From Echinococcus granulosus (taxonomy: Eukaryota; Platyhelminthes; Cestoda; Cyclophyllidea; Taeniidae): a stretch of DNA of 64,000 nt. Below the pieces are notes generated by a model, which saw nothing but the letters and a program-made list of their open reading frames with translations, was not told where the DNA came from and made no database searches. The DNA lies in contig NW_020170403.1 in the NCBI RefSeq assembly GCF_000524195.1, positions 1 through 64,000 on the forward strand, read 5' to 3'. Below are positions 26,043 through 37,548 of the stretch, one piece after another; position 1 is the first letter of the stretch, and every line of letters begins with the position of its first letter. The translations under genes were made by a program, and so were the position numbers.

Positions 26043-27609
26043 CAGAATGCGAACAGTCAAATATGTAGTTAAATACGTATGAGACTATAAACAGAGCCCA
26101 TATCATCACTCCACCATCTCAGTATTCAATGTACAAGCAATCATTACACTTTGTTCACCTCCACCAGGTTAATCTTCCATCTACATACTTTGACAAGTCA
26201 TTTGAAATCACCAGTACAGAGTCCTTATCGGAGTAAAGAAGGAATCCACTATTGTAAAGGTAGTTGATTCTCTTCTACGATTTCTCACATAAAATCTTGC
26301 AATGAATTGGTCTTCCCTTCCACTGTAGCATTTTTAAAATGTACTTAGACTCGGAAATACTATTTTTCTCGTATTTGTTTCTAAAGATGATTCAAGAATA
26401 ATCACTAAGTCTTCAATTTTTTATAGAGTAATCAATATACTTAAGGTTCGTAAATGCATTCAAGTTAGTCAATCAGGCTTTGAATGTCAAGGGCAATAAA
26501 AGTAAGTGATAGTGCATAAATCAGCTTTTGCTGGAAATCCAAATCATTTATTTGGTTTATATTTTTTTCACAGAACCTTTTTACTACTGCCTCGACTCAT
26601 TTACACATAATTTCCCTTGCTGATGTGCTGAGTGCCTTGACTTTCTTAGAGAAAAAATTACTTTTTTCTCAGGAGCTAGATGTTTCCCACTTTTAATAAA
26701 CGAACCTCTTTTATTGAATGCACCTTATTTCGTCTTTAATGGGTTACTGTTTGGCTGTTTCAAAGTATGAAAGGAATGTTCTAGCACCCCGTAATTTTCT
26801 AGATTTGACAGAGTTGAAGCTTTTAATTGAGGCTTAAGTAACTTTTTTGTAGAGGATTAGGGCGTCCATTACGTAAGGGAGGCCGGAATCAAATTGGTTT
26901 TGAACATTAATAACATAGGAAATAAATTTCAAACGTTGGGCACTTCAATTCCCTTAACTTTTAGAGAAAGCTTAATGACAGCCTGATTGTATTTTACGTA
27001 CAAAGCTAAGGATTCATTTTTACCCTACTAAGCATTCAACCAGATGAACTTTTTTCAATAAGAGGACCATCCAGTCCCAAAACGTGCAAAATGAGTTGTT
27101 TACAAAGGTACAATAATAATAAGCGAAGCTTAAGTGAGTATTGTTCCGAAATGCCTAGACCCTTCTTTTGGGCAGGCTGTTAGTAGGTATTATTGTCATG
27201 GCCAATGTCAATGTCAATATCAGGGCGGCTAGGCAGCTAAACTTCATGCAGAAAATTTCACAAAATCATTCATTAATGCTCATTATTCATTTTGCCAGGG
27301 GAAAATAATGATCTTGCCTGAAGATTACATGGCAATCATTATTAAAGATCCCATGCAGTGGATTATTTTAGTTATGCGCTACATAGTGCTCCGTAATTAG
27401 TATGATAAAAAAGTACAAATTAAACTCCAAATGACTTTAAAACAGTTTTAATGTAAATGTGGAACGTAACGTAGACTTCTACAAAGCAGCAAGTCATTGA
27501 GGTGGTTGAGATCTTGACTCCCACCTTTTATAACTAGAGTCGGTGACTCCTCCGTCTTTCACTCAACGTGCGTACCCAAAGTAATCTCACCGGGAATGAA
27601 TTCCAAGGC

Positions 27610-28729
27610 ATGAGGAACAAATTAATTGACAATCTGATCTCTCAAGACAATGTCTACAATCTCATCGAAAGTGCTTTTCAAGACCCACCCGATGGGGCAG
27701 CAGTTCAAAGAATGGCCGCGATTCTCGGGTCCCACGTTCATCTCCACCAGTACCTCGTCACCTTCAAACAGCCCAAACATCTCTTGCCTTACGTCATCCA
27801 CGTCTTCGGTGGCAGTGACAAGGCCTTCCAGTGCATCGACAAAGCACTGCTGGGAGATCTCTGGTCCATCTACCGAATTGCCAAATGCATGGCATTCGAT
27901 TTGAAGGCCACAGTGCGTCTGCTCACGAGCATTGAAAGGACAGTTGGTGCTGCCACTTCGTGTCTCACCACCACACCATGCCACTTTCACTATGTGGAAG
28001 ACTTCATCAATCTGCTGTTGAGGCGAGAGTGGACTGAGACGGATTTGGTGGAACTGGCGAATGGACGGTATGAGCAGAATCTCAAGCAGGGTGAGAAACC
28101 AAACCAGAATCCCCTCCTCACTGTGGCCGCAAGAATGTGAGAATGAATTTCTGAGGCTCTACAAAACCTTGCATGAACTGGATTATCGCTATCGTTATTC
28201 TAAGTCACATGTATCACATAAAACGTATGTCATGTCACGCTGTGGCCGCTACTCCACGGCTCCTCCAGAGCTTTGGCCCAACTAAGTCTACTCACATGAC
28301 CGAAGTATTTACAAATGCAGCGTCTGCAGTACATTAAATGTCTCTCTCTTTCAATATGAATATTTCTCCAAGCGTTTGTAAACGCCTGATTCCACACTAA
28401 ACGCATCATCCTTAACAGGTTGTGTGAAGGCGAGGTCACACGAGTTATCATGAGTATCATTGAGGGAGACGGAAATGAGGTGTGTCTTTTTGAGGAGTTA
28501 TTAGAGCCCCATCTAGCACGATTCCTCATAAATGAACTGCGGATTCTGTATAGGTGCATGAGTGCAATCCTCCAGTTTCATCAGGTCAGAAGAGCTGGAC
28601 ACTCTACTGCAAGAAAGTATTGACCTCAACCATCCTAAATGCCCCTCACTGAAGCTTGGAATGTGCCGAACGATTTTATCTTCTTATAAAAACTTTGAAA
28701 GCGCAAGGGGTGTTTTAAGGCAGAATTAG
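27610..28729 (+). CDS. Unidentified protein, three exons with a 31-nt intron
   Basis: Exons 27610-28136, 28419-28553 and 28585-28729 join in frame to about 268 codons ending in TAG. The introns are 282 nt (donor GTGAGA, acceptor cttaacag) and 31 nt (28554-28584, donor GTGCAT, acceptor tttcatcag). Reading: NLIESAFQDPPDGAAVQRMA, SDKAFQCIDKALLGDLWSIY, FHYVEDFINLLLRREWTETD, then LCEGEVTRVIMSIIEGDGNE, PHLARFLINELRILYR, and SEELDTLLQESIDLNHPKCP. It looks all-helical, without signal peptide or membrane segment. The frame is open upstream of the first ATG to a stop at about 27544, so the true 5' end may be an upstream exon. I do not recognise the family. Confidence 0.6.
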
Positions 28730-28788
28730 TTTTTCATTGGAGTAGGCTGCAAGGGCGTCATCAATATAACCGACAGCCACGTTGAGCG

Positions 28789-29034
28789 AGGAGTATTTAC
28801 ATCCCCATCAAGAAGTTCGGTTGACTCCGCAGCTCGTCTGAGGCGGCCTTTGACTCTGATGACAGTTTTGTGTTCTTTATCTTAACTGGCGCCTTCAACC
28901 GTGGAAAGTAGAAGGCTGCTAAGACGGAGCCGCCAACTGATTTGTTGACGAAGCAGATTAAGAAGGCTAACCGTGAAGTACCGATAAGAATGGTTATTGA
29001 ACCGGAGCAAATGGAGGTTGTGAAGGACAGTTGA
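28789..29034 (+). pseudogene. Degenerate reading frame with two in-frame stops
   Basis: One frame of 81 codons reads RSIYIPIKKFG, stop (28822-28824), LRSSSEAAFDSDDSFVFFIL then TGAFNRGK, stop (28909-28911), KAAKTEPPTDLLTKQIKKAN then REVPIRMVIEPEQMEVVKDS and TGA. The composition looks coding throughout, so this may be a small pseudogene. It begins about 60 bp after the stop of the preceding gene, in the same orientation. No homologue recognised. Confidence 0.3.
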
Positions 29035-31529
29035 AGGGCCTAGGTCACCGTAATTATTCCTACCTTTTAGTTAGACTAACATAGTGTTGCGCAGTGATTG
29101 TAGCTTTGTACCATTTGAATAGGTATTTTTGTGATGCTCTGAACAACGTCAAGGGTGCATAAAAAAGCTCATTTTATCATTAACTTTTATGACATGTATT
29201 TTTTTGTAAAAAAGCAGTATTTGAGTGGATTTCTGATATAAAATGAGTAGGATATCCTACCCTCCTAGCATTTATTTCATCTTCTTAACTCCCTTGTAGC
29301 CAACTGTTTGTCAAATATCAAACCAGCTCAAATTATTGAGGGTTTTAGTAACACTCCTTGAAATACTCCCTGCGTACTTTGCACCCAACAGCTTTATGGA
29401 ATTTTTTTTTTAAAAAGAACCTCTGATAACTTGTAATCAAGTACCTACTTAAACAAATTCGTATTTCACTTTTGAGGCAAAGAGAACTTAGGGTCTGGAC
29501 AAATAATACTCGGTAGTATAAAACCTCATAAAGAGTTCCTCGTGGCAAGAAAAAAACATTGGCCTACTTGAGTCTAAATATGTGCATGATGACTATTTGC
29601 CATATATTGCAAGTAGATGAGCCAAAGCGCTGTGAATTGTCAAGTTAGTTCGATGACACCACGCATGCTATAGCAGTGGATCTAATTTGCAAGCAGTACT
29701 TTCCTGGTCAATGAAATTGGTCTAGTGGCCGGAAGCGGTGGATGAAGAGTGAAAGTGGAAACAATCGAAAAGTCGTTGGGTGTGACGCCCATGGAGGCAA
29801 TTAAGACGATATCGTTCTGACTGATACCCTGTAGCAAGAGCTGTTAACTCTCAAGTGTGCAAGGTATTCTGGATAGTTCTTCGGAATAAATAATTGAACA
29901 AGCGAGGGCTTACCCTTTTTAAAGTATGAACGATTAACAAAGCAGCCGTATTTCTGCTGAATTTTGTTTACAACTTCTCGGTAATCTAAGTAAACAAATT
30001 ATTTTTGTTAATTACGATAAATGTTGCCTGCAATTATTTCAAGATATATGTAGTCTTTTTTAGAGATGAAGCCTTAACTTCACACCTAAAAATAGAATAA
30101 AACACTGTAATCAATCGTTGTGATAAGTTTTCCCGATTTATTGACAATGCCTTTGTGCGTAAGTGATGTGAGGAAAAATCTTTCATTACTACACGATCAC
30201 AGTACAATCTAGTGTGATGTTTAAGACATGCATTTGTGTTCGAGCAAGGGATGGATATCATCAGAGCCATTTAAGTCAATTCCATCCAGTCGTCACTCCA
30301 TTCATAAAAATTAGCCTCCGTACTCTCTGGAGTCAACTTAACTCGGTCTTCCTGGAATCTAAATGGCTCCGTTGACTTTTGTTTTAATCATTCCTACCTC
30401 GTGGAAGTCTCACGCATTAAAGACAAAAGTCTTAATTCCAAGCAACGTGTAATCATTGTGCAAACTGTCCCATTTAAGAATTTTTTAATTTATTTTAAAG
30501 ATCATAAGTACTTTGACGTTAACGTATCACCAATAGAGGTGGTAGCTTGATTTGAGGTATATTCTAGACCAGCCACTTCCTCGATGAGGTGATGCTTGAA
30601 TAAAAACGATTGCATTGTAAAAGAGTAAAAATTTGTTTTAGATAACGAAATGGTTTGAGAATTTTATCTATTAACTTATGCATTCTACCATTTGTTTTCA
30701 AATTATGCTTTTGGAGAAGACTGAAACTTTTCTCAAGTTCTCTCAGCCTTCTGCATGCATCAAACAGCACATTCATAAAAGGATAAAAGAACAGGCAGAC
30801 GAAAAAATATAAACGGTAGATGGAAATATGGATAGCTTTAGCCTGGAAGGATAAATGGATACAGGGTGGAGGTATGGATGGATGCGGAGTGAATAAATAT
30901 ATCCATATAGGCCTCTTTAGGCCACGTCGCTTAAAAGATTTTCCTTTCTTTGGGAATATTATTAAATTGATAAATGCATACTAATTAATTGTCTTATTGG
31001 AAACGAAGATTAAAGTTCTGAAAACTTGATAATTTCACTTGGTTAATAAGTACAGTATAAGGTTCGATGCAGAATGAAGTGACATATCATGTCCTTATCG
31101 CAATTTTTAACCCCTTTCTTATCTTTCCTTCCATTCCGCTTAAAAATTTTGGGGCAACATTTACTTAACCACAGCGAAATGAGGTACATAAATGTCGGGA
31201 AGGAGACACTAAACCCTTTCAGGATATCAAAAACTTGAGTTTACGTCATTTATTTACTTTGACTTAGCATCCATTTACTGTTTATCCCTTCTACTTATTC
31301 GTCCTTTTTGCATCCATCAGTACAAACCTTGTCAATTAACAAGTTGCGTTTCCACTTCTTTCTTGTTGTCTTCAAAGGCGCTTACAGTAAACACTAACAA
31401 ATGCCCTCCATTTGCGACCAGTGTATCCTAATTCTCCATACCTTGCAGACACGTAGTCCCCCTCAACTGCCTTGGTAAACATTGCAAACTTATCAAATTT
31501 TAACGAAGCAGCCCATAACCTTGAACAAA
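29035..31529. other. No gene seen
   Basis: Only short frames (up to about 78 codons) with no splice or homology support. Some simple-sequence drift (atggatggat-like runs near 30840-30890). Confidence 0.45.
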
Positions 31530-32170
31530 TGTGTTAGGGCTGTTACTGTGCAAGCCAACTCCAGTGACGATTATGACCAAGGCGAGTGTATGATCGTGCA
31601 TCCACTTACCATAACAAAACAGAGTCACTTTCCTAGGAAAATGGCATCCTCACCGGCTGAATGAAATCGTCATCTGTAAAACACGAGTAGTGGACCATCC
31701 TACCCTTCTACTTCTAGCAATGTAATTTCACTTACATTCAAATGGCTAACTAGATAAAAGAAGGTAAGGTTTGTCTCAAAACATGTCGATTTTTTCCGGA
31801 GTGGATATCTCCAGCTGCGTATGGGTGTTCAACTAGCCTTCCATAGTCAAGACTCAGGAATGGACTCGTCCCACTCCGCCTCACTCCGCTGCAATAATTT
31901 CGTGCTGTGCCATCGGGCCAGAGAGGGATAGTAGGACCACTGATTTGAGTCGAGGCAAAGTGGGAAACTCGCACAAACTGGTTGTCCACTGCAGCCTTCA
32001 CACGTCTTTGACCGCCATTCCCTCTTTCAACTCACTGAGTTATTTGAAAGCACTTAACGTATCTATCTCACTTTCTTTTTCTTCTCTTTTACACTCAATC
32101 ATTTGACTCTATCGGTTATAACATCTGTCTACTGAACAACTTCCGCCCCAACTTCGCTGCTGGTTGTTTT
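31530..32170. repeat. Dispersed repeat A, copy 2
   Basis: Partner of 10045-10665 in the same orientation, alignable by eye across about 600 bp with many substitutions and small indels. A minus-strand open stretch of about 80 codons lies within it (31750-32001), but it is not conserved as an open frame in copy 1. Confidence 0.7.
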
Positions 32171-33219
32171 AATAAATCAGATTCGTAATTAAAAGGTGAA
32201 TTTCTTTTAAATTATTGAGGGGGGATCCTAGCCTAGGTGTAACAAAGGTATAAAATGTATCCAGTCTTTATTTTATGTCTAGTATCACTGGGAGATCACT
32301 AGTTTTGGAGACAATTATAAGATTAGACAGGGTGATGCATATTATCCATAAATTTAGCCGAGTAGACCAAAATGGCGAGTGTGTGTGCTGCAGACATCCT
32401 CGTTCCCGTTTTATAATACTAAAAACTTCTTTCCGAAATATATTTTCCTGGCACTCTAGCATATTCTTATATTTGTACACTCGTTAAAACTATTCATAAT
32501 GTCATAAATACGTGAGAATGGTGCTCGTCAGAGAACTGGCCGCTCTAGCCAACAAAAGCGCAAGGGAATAACTCACACTGGGTGTGCATACATAGCCGGC
32601 AATAGAGAAGTCGCTTTCCTGAAGTCTCATTTCTTCAATACTTAGATTAGGATCTCCACAACCTTCGTGGCCACACAAAATAAGCACCAGTACAAATTAA
32701 TGTAAAGAATATGCTTTATAATTGATAAGGGCTAAGATAAACTGTTCAACTTTCTAATCATTGGGAATGGTTTGAATGTACATTTATAAGTTCCTATAAG
32801 GTAAGCATCTCATTAGTTTTGGAAGCTATGGTCATTGGGAGTTTTAGGCCCGTTCATATAAGCCCATCTTACTCTCCTCACAGTATACTCACGTATGCAG
32901 CAAGATCTTTGACTTTGTGGTTAGTCATGACTGATCAAGGATCTGTCTTAAGGAGACGACCTCAATTTGACAAAGTGGTTAATAACGGGCTCCAGGAACG
33001 AGTGTTTTACCAGCCTGAATTACAACATCTTCTAGGACCAGTGTGGGTTTTTGGGAGCACGACTTGCTGAATCTTTCGTGCTTGGAAAGGAAATTAGGCT
33101 AGTACACCTTTTGAGTCTCTTAAAAGATAGGTAAAATAAAGATAGTTTAATCCCACAAATTATGTTCGAAAACAAATGACCGTGAGGAAGGAGATTCTAA
33201 CTGATAGGCATTCTGTGAC

Positions 33220-33440
33220 CATTAGTGTAGCCCCCCTAGTCTCCCCTAAAATCAAAAGAAGAGGAAAGAATGGGTGTTACCGGCGTACAGAAGGACTGAG
33301 GGGATACTGACGCTACCTGGCGGCCATGCTTTAGGGAAAGAACGGATGCGGAGCTTTAAGTTGCCTTGAAAATAACACAAGGAGCTGGGCAAATAAATAA
33401 AGCTTTGCATAACCTTTTCTCCATTTAAGCCTCGTCCTTT
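33220..33440. repeat. Repeat B tail fragment
   Basis: Resembles the distal part of the copy at 33640-34290 (gtacagaaggactgag, cggagctttaag, aataaataaag), in the same orientation and about 200 bp upstream of it. Confidence 0.4.
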
Positions 33441-33639
33441 TTGTCAACCTCCCCCTTCGGCCATCACAAAGTTGTCGGTGGTGTAACACCCACAAACTAA
33501 CCGCGCCAGTCAAGCAACTGATCACAACGTCGCCGATACATCCCGGCAATTTTGAAGTTTTGGTTTGTTAGGAAATCACATACAAAAAAGAGAAATTTTC
33601 TGGCTGTCTCGTGAGCCCATCGATAGTCTTACGAACGCT

Positions 33640-34290
33640 GACCTAAGAAAGTGATTTTATTAAGGACAGTGTTTGAATTAATTTTGTGACACGAGATTTA
33701 GCGCCCATTCCTCCTTACCACATCGTTCTCACTTCAGTGTTGCCCAGCCATATTTATCAAAGTTCGACTCATCTAGTTGAGAGGTGAAGGGGGTATGGAT
33801 CTTTCACTTAATTAACATCTTCATGCAGGTATTACTAACAGCTCCACAACTAACTTTCCCACGTAGTTAACAGTCACGGCCAGCGTCACTCCAGTTGTTG
33901 AAGGTGTTCCTGCAGAACACGGGACTCGGGTAGCTGTTAAAGGCGAGAATCATTTTTAACCCTTTTGTTAGGGGTCGTCACAGATTCTCCCATCCACAGC
34001 ATATGCTCTTCTTCCGTCACTTTAATGCTAAAAATTCAGAAATAGAAATCAGGGTAGTTACCCTTTAGGTTCGGATTCACTTTCTGCCGCCACCAATGCG
34101 ATGCTTTAAATCCTCCATGAAGTCTAAAGATGACATTATACTAGGGCAGAATATGTATTGCTGAAGTACAGAAGGGCTGAGACACCGGGTGACTCTGAGG
34201 CTATTCCTCACAGAGGAGGTACAAAAGCGGAGCCTTAGGTGTCTGCGAAACCAAAATGAAGGGTTGAATAGATAATTAAGTTGGTATATT
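33640..34290. repeat. Dispersed repeat B, copy 2 (longest)
   Basis: Starts near attcctccttaccacatcg, contains aacccttttgttaggggt, and ends with gtacagaagggctgag ... cggagccttaggtg ... tagataattaag. The same blocks recur in the same order at 50370-50840. A tail piece also lies upstream at 33220-33440 (gtacagaaggactgag, cggagctttaag), giving a head-to-tail arrangement. No intact coding frame seen. Confidence 0.65.
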
Positions 34291-35844
34291 TTAATCTCGA
34301 TGGAGCTAAGCGCTCGCTAGACAAGTAAACAAAAGCATCTATTTAGTAAGGCGATAATATATATCGTGATTATAAATATTCCCTTTTTTACGGAAATTTT
34401 TTACTATATTTTCTTGCTTAAATGTCCACATTGGTCGTGAACAAGTATTCTTTATCCATCGAAGCAATAAGACTTAGCATTTGAAGCAGTACTTTTTTAG
34501 GCAGAAAGAAATATTAGGCGGTCTAATGAAAGCCCACGATTTATCTCTTCTGGAAGAGAAAAAAAGGCATGATTTAAAATGCACAATTCTTAGTACATCT
34601 TTTGTCTGACCTATTTACCACTGATCGAGGTCCTGTAAAGAACGGAAGGTAAGGAAATTTGGGGTGCTCCACTGCATTTTTTCATCTGCACTCACTGACA
34701 TGTTCTGTTATTTTACTAGTTTTTCCTAATTCTATTATCATGAGAGGAAACAAAATTTTCCTAAGGTGACTTATTTGCATGGATATTATTGTTGCTCATT
34801 AATTACTTTCTTAGTTATATTTCAGCACTGTTTCTTCCTTAAATGCAATTTATAATCATGATGCAATGCAAACGGTGCAAAAAGTGGCAAATAATGGCGT
34901 GTTTGGCCAACTGCAGATGCTCAGTCGCCTGCTGTTTGATTGCCATCAAGATGCCTAAGGCCAAACCTTTCTAGCATGTCTGTTTCACTACGTCTTTCGA
35001 AATAACTAGAGGTTCTAGATTGCTGTAACTGATACAGAGAACTATTTAACTAGCTAGAAGCCGTACTCAAATGGCATGGAAGGAATACGTCAGCTGTGGA
35101 TGGCTATCTATACAGAGACTCAAAGTAGAAGGGCTATGGACGCCACCTTGTGCTGTACTATGTGATCGCAAATGATGAAGTAAGGCAAAAAGCAATTGAC
35201 TTAGAAATATCTCTAATAGAGGTGTTTGTATTTTAGCTTTAATCAGCTTGAAGTAAATCAGGATCTACATATACGGTGCCCTCATTCTCTAAGCCTTTTA
35301 GACTAGTGCTCCTCCATATTGTATATTGAATATACCTCCATTTGATCACTTTCTACTCATGCAAAATATCATCCAATGAATCACTTTAATTGGAGCTCAA
35401 GTTGCAAAGAAGGCGACAATAAAGAGTCCCAAGTAAATCAGCAGTATGCATGACCACTATTGAACGAGGTCGGATTCAACACATGGTTTACTTTCAAGGA
35501 CCATTTCTCTGTCCGAGTCACAGTTAGTATACTTCCAGAATCAGTATGACAACCACTTCAACCATAGGAGGTGATACCTTAAAATTGACAATTCTCAAAA
35601 ACAAAGCAGTCTACTGTTACCATGCGCTTTTGAAATTGTAGCGCTTCGTCCATCCCTGAAGTTTGTTGTTCCTCTACAGGCTAATAATAAAAACTTTGCT
35701 TGAGTTTTATATTATAACATCCTCAGATAAGAATAAAGACACTAGGATGGAAACTTACTGAACTTTATTCCACAGAACTATACAGCCAGCAAATGCACTA
35801 GTGTGATTTTTATTATTTAAAACCACACAATCGCAGAAAGCTTC

Positions 35845-36130
35845 ATCACGTATTCTACTTGCTAAGCTAATTACATTACAGTGCACAGACTTCCAACGAG
35901 ACATGCACGACATCAACTTTTACAAAGACTGCCTGTAGAAGGAAAAACCCTGCCTTCATCACTGTCTCCATTTCACTTCTATTTTACAACATGCTGCCTA
36001 TTTCACATGTCAGGACTGTACAGATGGCGAGAATGAGGTGAGGTAATATCTTCCCCCTCCCCCTCAAACAAAAGCACGTTGAATGGGTAACTTTAAAATT
36101 CAGCCTTTTATTAGCAATTTTCGGCTGAAT
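35845..36130. repeat. Inverted repeat 1, left arm
   Basis: Reverse complement of 36870-37170. The core contains a perfect 43-nt match (around 35898-35940 against 37071-37113), then tcatcactgtctccatttc and ttttacaacatgctgcctat matched exactly. Similarity falls off towards both ends. Confidence 0.92.
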
Positions 36131-36172
36131 ATTTAGTAGAGACTTTTTAAAACATGTATTGTGCATTAATAG

Positions 36173-36321
36173 GAAAGTGGGTGGTCAGTGACGGCTGGCC
36201 CACCTCTCAGCAGTTGTTCACCAAGAATGTTGTTCTGGTGAAAAATCCTTCAAACAGAGACCAGACTAGGGAAATACATTGGAGATTACCCTGTCAAATG
36301 CACTTGTCAGTAATACTTGAG
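36173..36321 (+). CDS. Coding-like segment between inverted repeat arms
   Basis: 149 nt between acceptor attaatag and consensus donor GTGAGT, open as KWVVSDGWPTSQQLFTKNVV, then LVKNPSNRDQTREIHWRLPC and QMHLSVILE. It starts with two nucleotides of a codon and ends in phase 0. It could be an exon of an interrupted host gene or a remnant of element-encoded protein. No family recognised. Confidence 0.35.
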
Positions 36322-36869
36322 GTGAGTGATGAAACGCCTGTTTCACATTTATGCCAACTGGGAGGGAGTGTCCTACACAGCCAGAGTGTTGCTGCACAAT
36401 GTGGTTACACGCAATTGGTATGCACTAGCAAATGACAATGGGCTTCGCAGACTGTTGCTGTTTTGTTCTTTGATTCTTTCCCGTTTGCTATGAAAACCTG
36501 TGAGGCATTTGAAATTGGCGTTTGTTTAGTTGATTTGTAATGGTATGTCTTTCATAACGCAGCATTCGCTAAGTGGGTAAGCATATTATTTGTTACCCTC
36601 AAAATGATGCCCCACAAACCACTCCACTTCTAACACTCACTTTATTTGCACAAACTATAGATGCTTGTATGTGTGTTTGATGAATTGAAGACGTAATTGT
36701 TCAGGCGGAAATGTATATTTGGGGAAGATTAAATCATATCTGGGACCGAGACCCATCATCTGAGGCATAAAACAACTAGTGGATGTGAAACGTGAACTTC
36801 TCTTTCTGCTTCTGCTTCTTGTTCTTTTTTACGCTACAACTAGGGCCATTAAATCAGTTCGACACAAGC

Positions 36870-37170
36870 AATATTATTGTGCAAATGGGGCTACTCAATA
36901 CCGTGTACTTTAAAAGTGACCTATCAGATGTGCTTTGCTTGAAGAGGTGGAAGAAAAATATATTGCCTCACCTCATTCTCACCATCCGTACCCTCCTGAC
37001 ATGCGAAATAGGCAGCATGTTGTAAAATAGAAGTGAAATGGAGACAGTGATGAAGGCGAGATTTTTCTTTCTACAGGCAGTCTTTGTAAAAGTTGATGTC
37101 GTGCATGTCTCTTTGGAGAAAGTTTATACATTGCAATTTAATTACTTCAGGAATGGAAACCGTGAGGTAT
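36870..37170. repeat. Inverted repeat 1, right arm
   Basis: Partner of 35845-36130, with a spacer of about 740 bp between the arms. High identity in the middle (about 36957-37113), lower at the edges. Confidence 0.92.
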
Positions 37171-37174
37171 CTGT

Positions 37175-37548
37175 CTGGAATTGACTAAGGCGTTTCTTTC
37201 TCCACTAGCAGTATAAGCCAACTGGTCGTTCCACTACTCCAAGTTGGTACTAACTGGAGGGAATGGAATTTCCCAGGTGATGGTGGACGGAGATTTATCA
37301 CAGTTGTAACNNNNNNNNNNNNNNNNNNNNNNNNNNNNNNNNNNNNNNNNNNNNNNNNNNNNNNNNNNNNNNNNNNNNNNNNNNNNNNNNNNNNNNNNNN
37401 NNNNNNNNNNATTACAGCTGTAATAAATCTTCTCCACTTACCATCACCTCGAAAATTCCTTTCCCTTTAGCTAGTAATAACTTAGAGTAGTGGAACAACT
37501 GGTTAATTTATACTACTGGTAGAGAAAGAAAAGCCTTTTTCACAAGGA
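37175..37548. repeat. Inverted repeat 2: palindrome centred on an assembly gap
   Basis: Left arm 37175-37310 and right arm 37411-37548 are diverged reverse complements. For example, the left has gttccactactccaagttg and gaatggaatttcccaggtga, and the right reversed gives gttccactactctaagtta and gaaaggaattttcgaggtga. The match reaches both gap edges, and the right edge itself begins with a perfect 14-nt palindrome (attacagctgtaat). Confidence 0.88.
37311..37410. other. Assembly gap (100 N) at centre of palindrome
   Basis: Exactly 100 N. The flanking sequences are reverse complements of one another right up to the gap edges. Confidence 0.97.
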
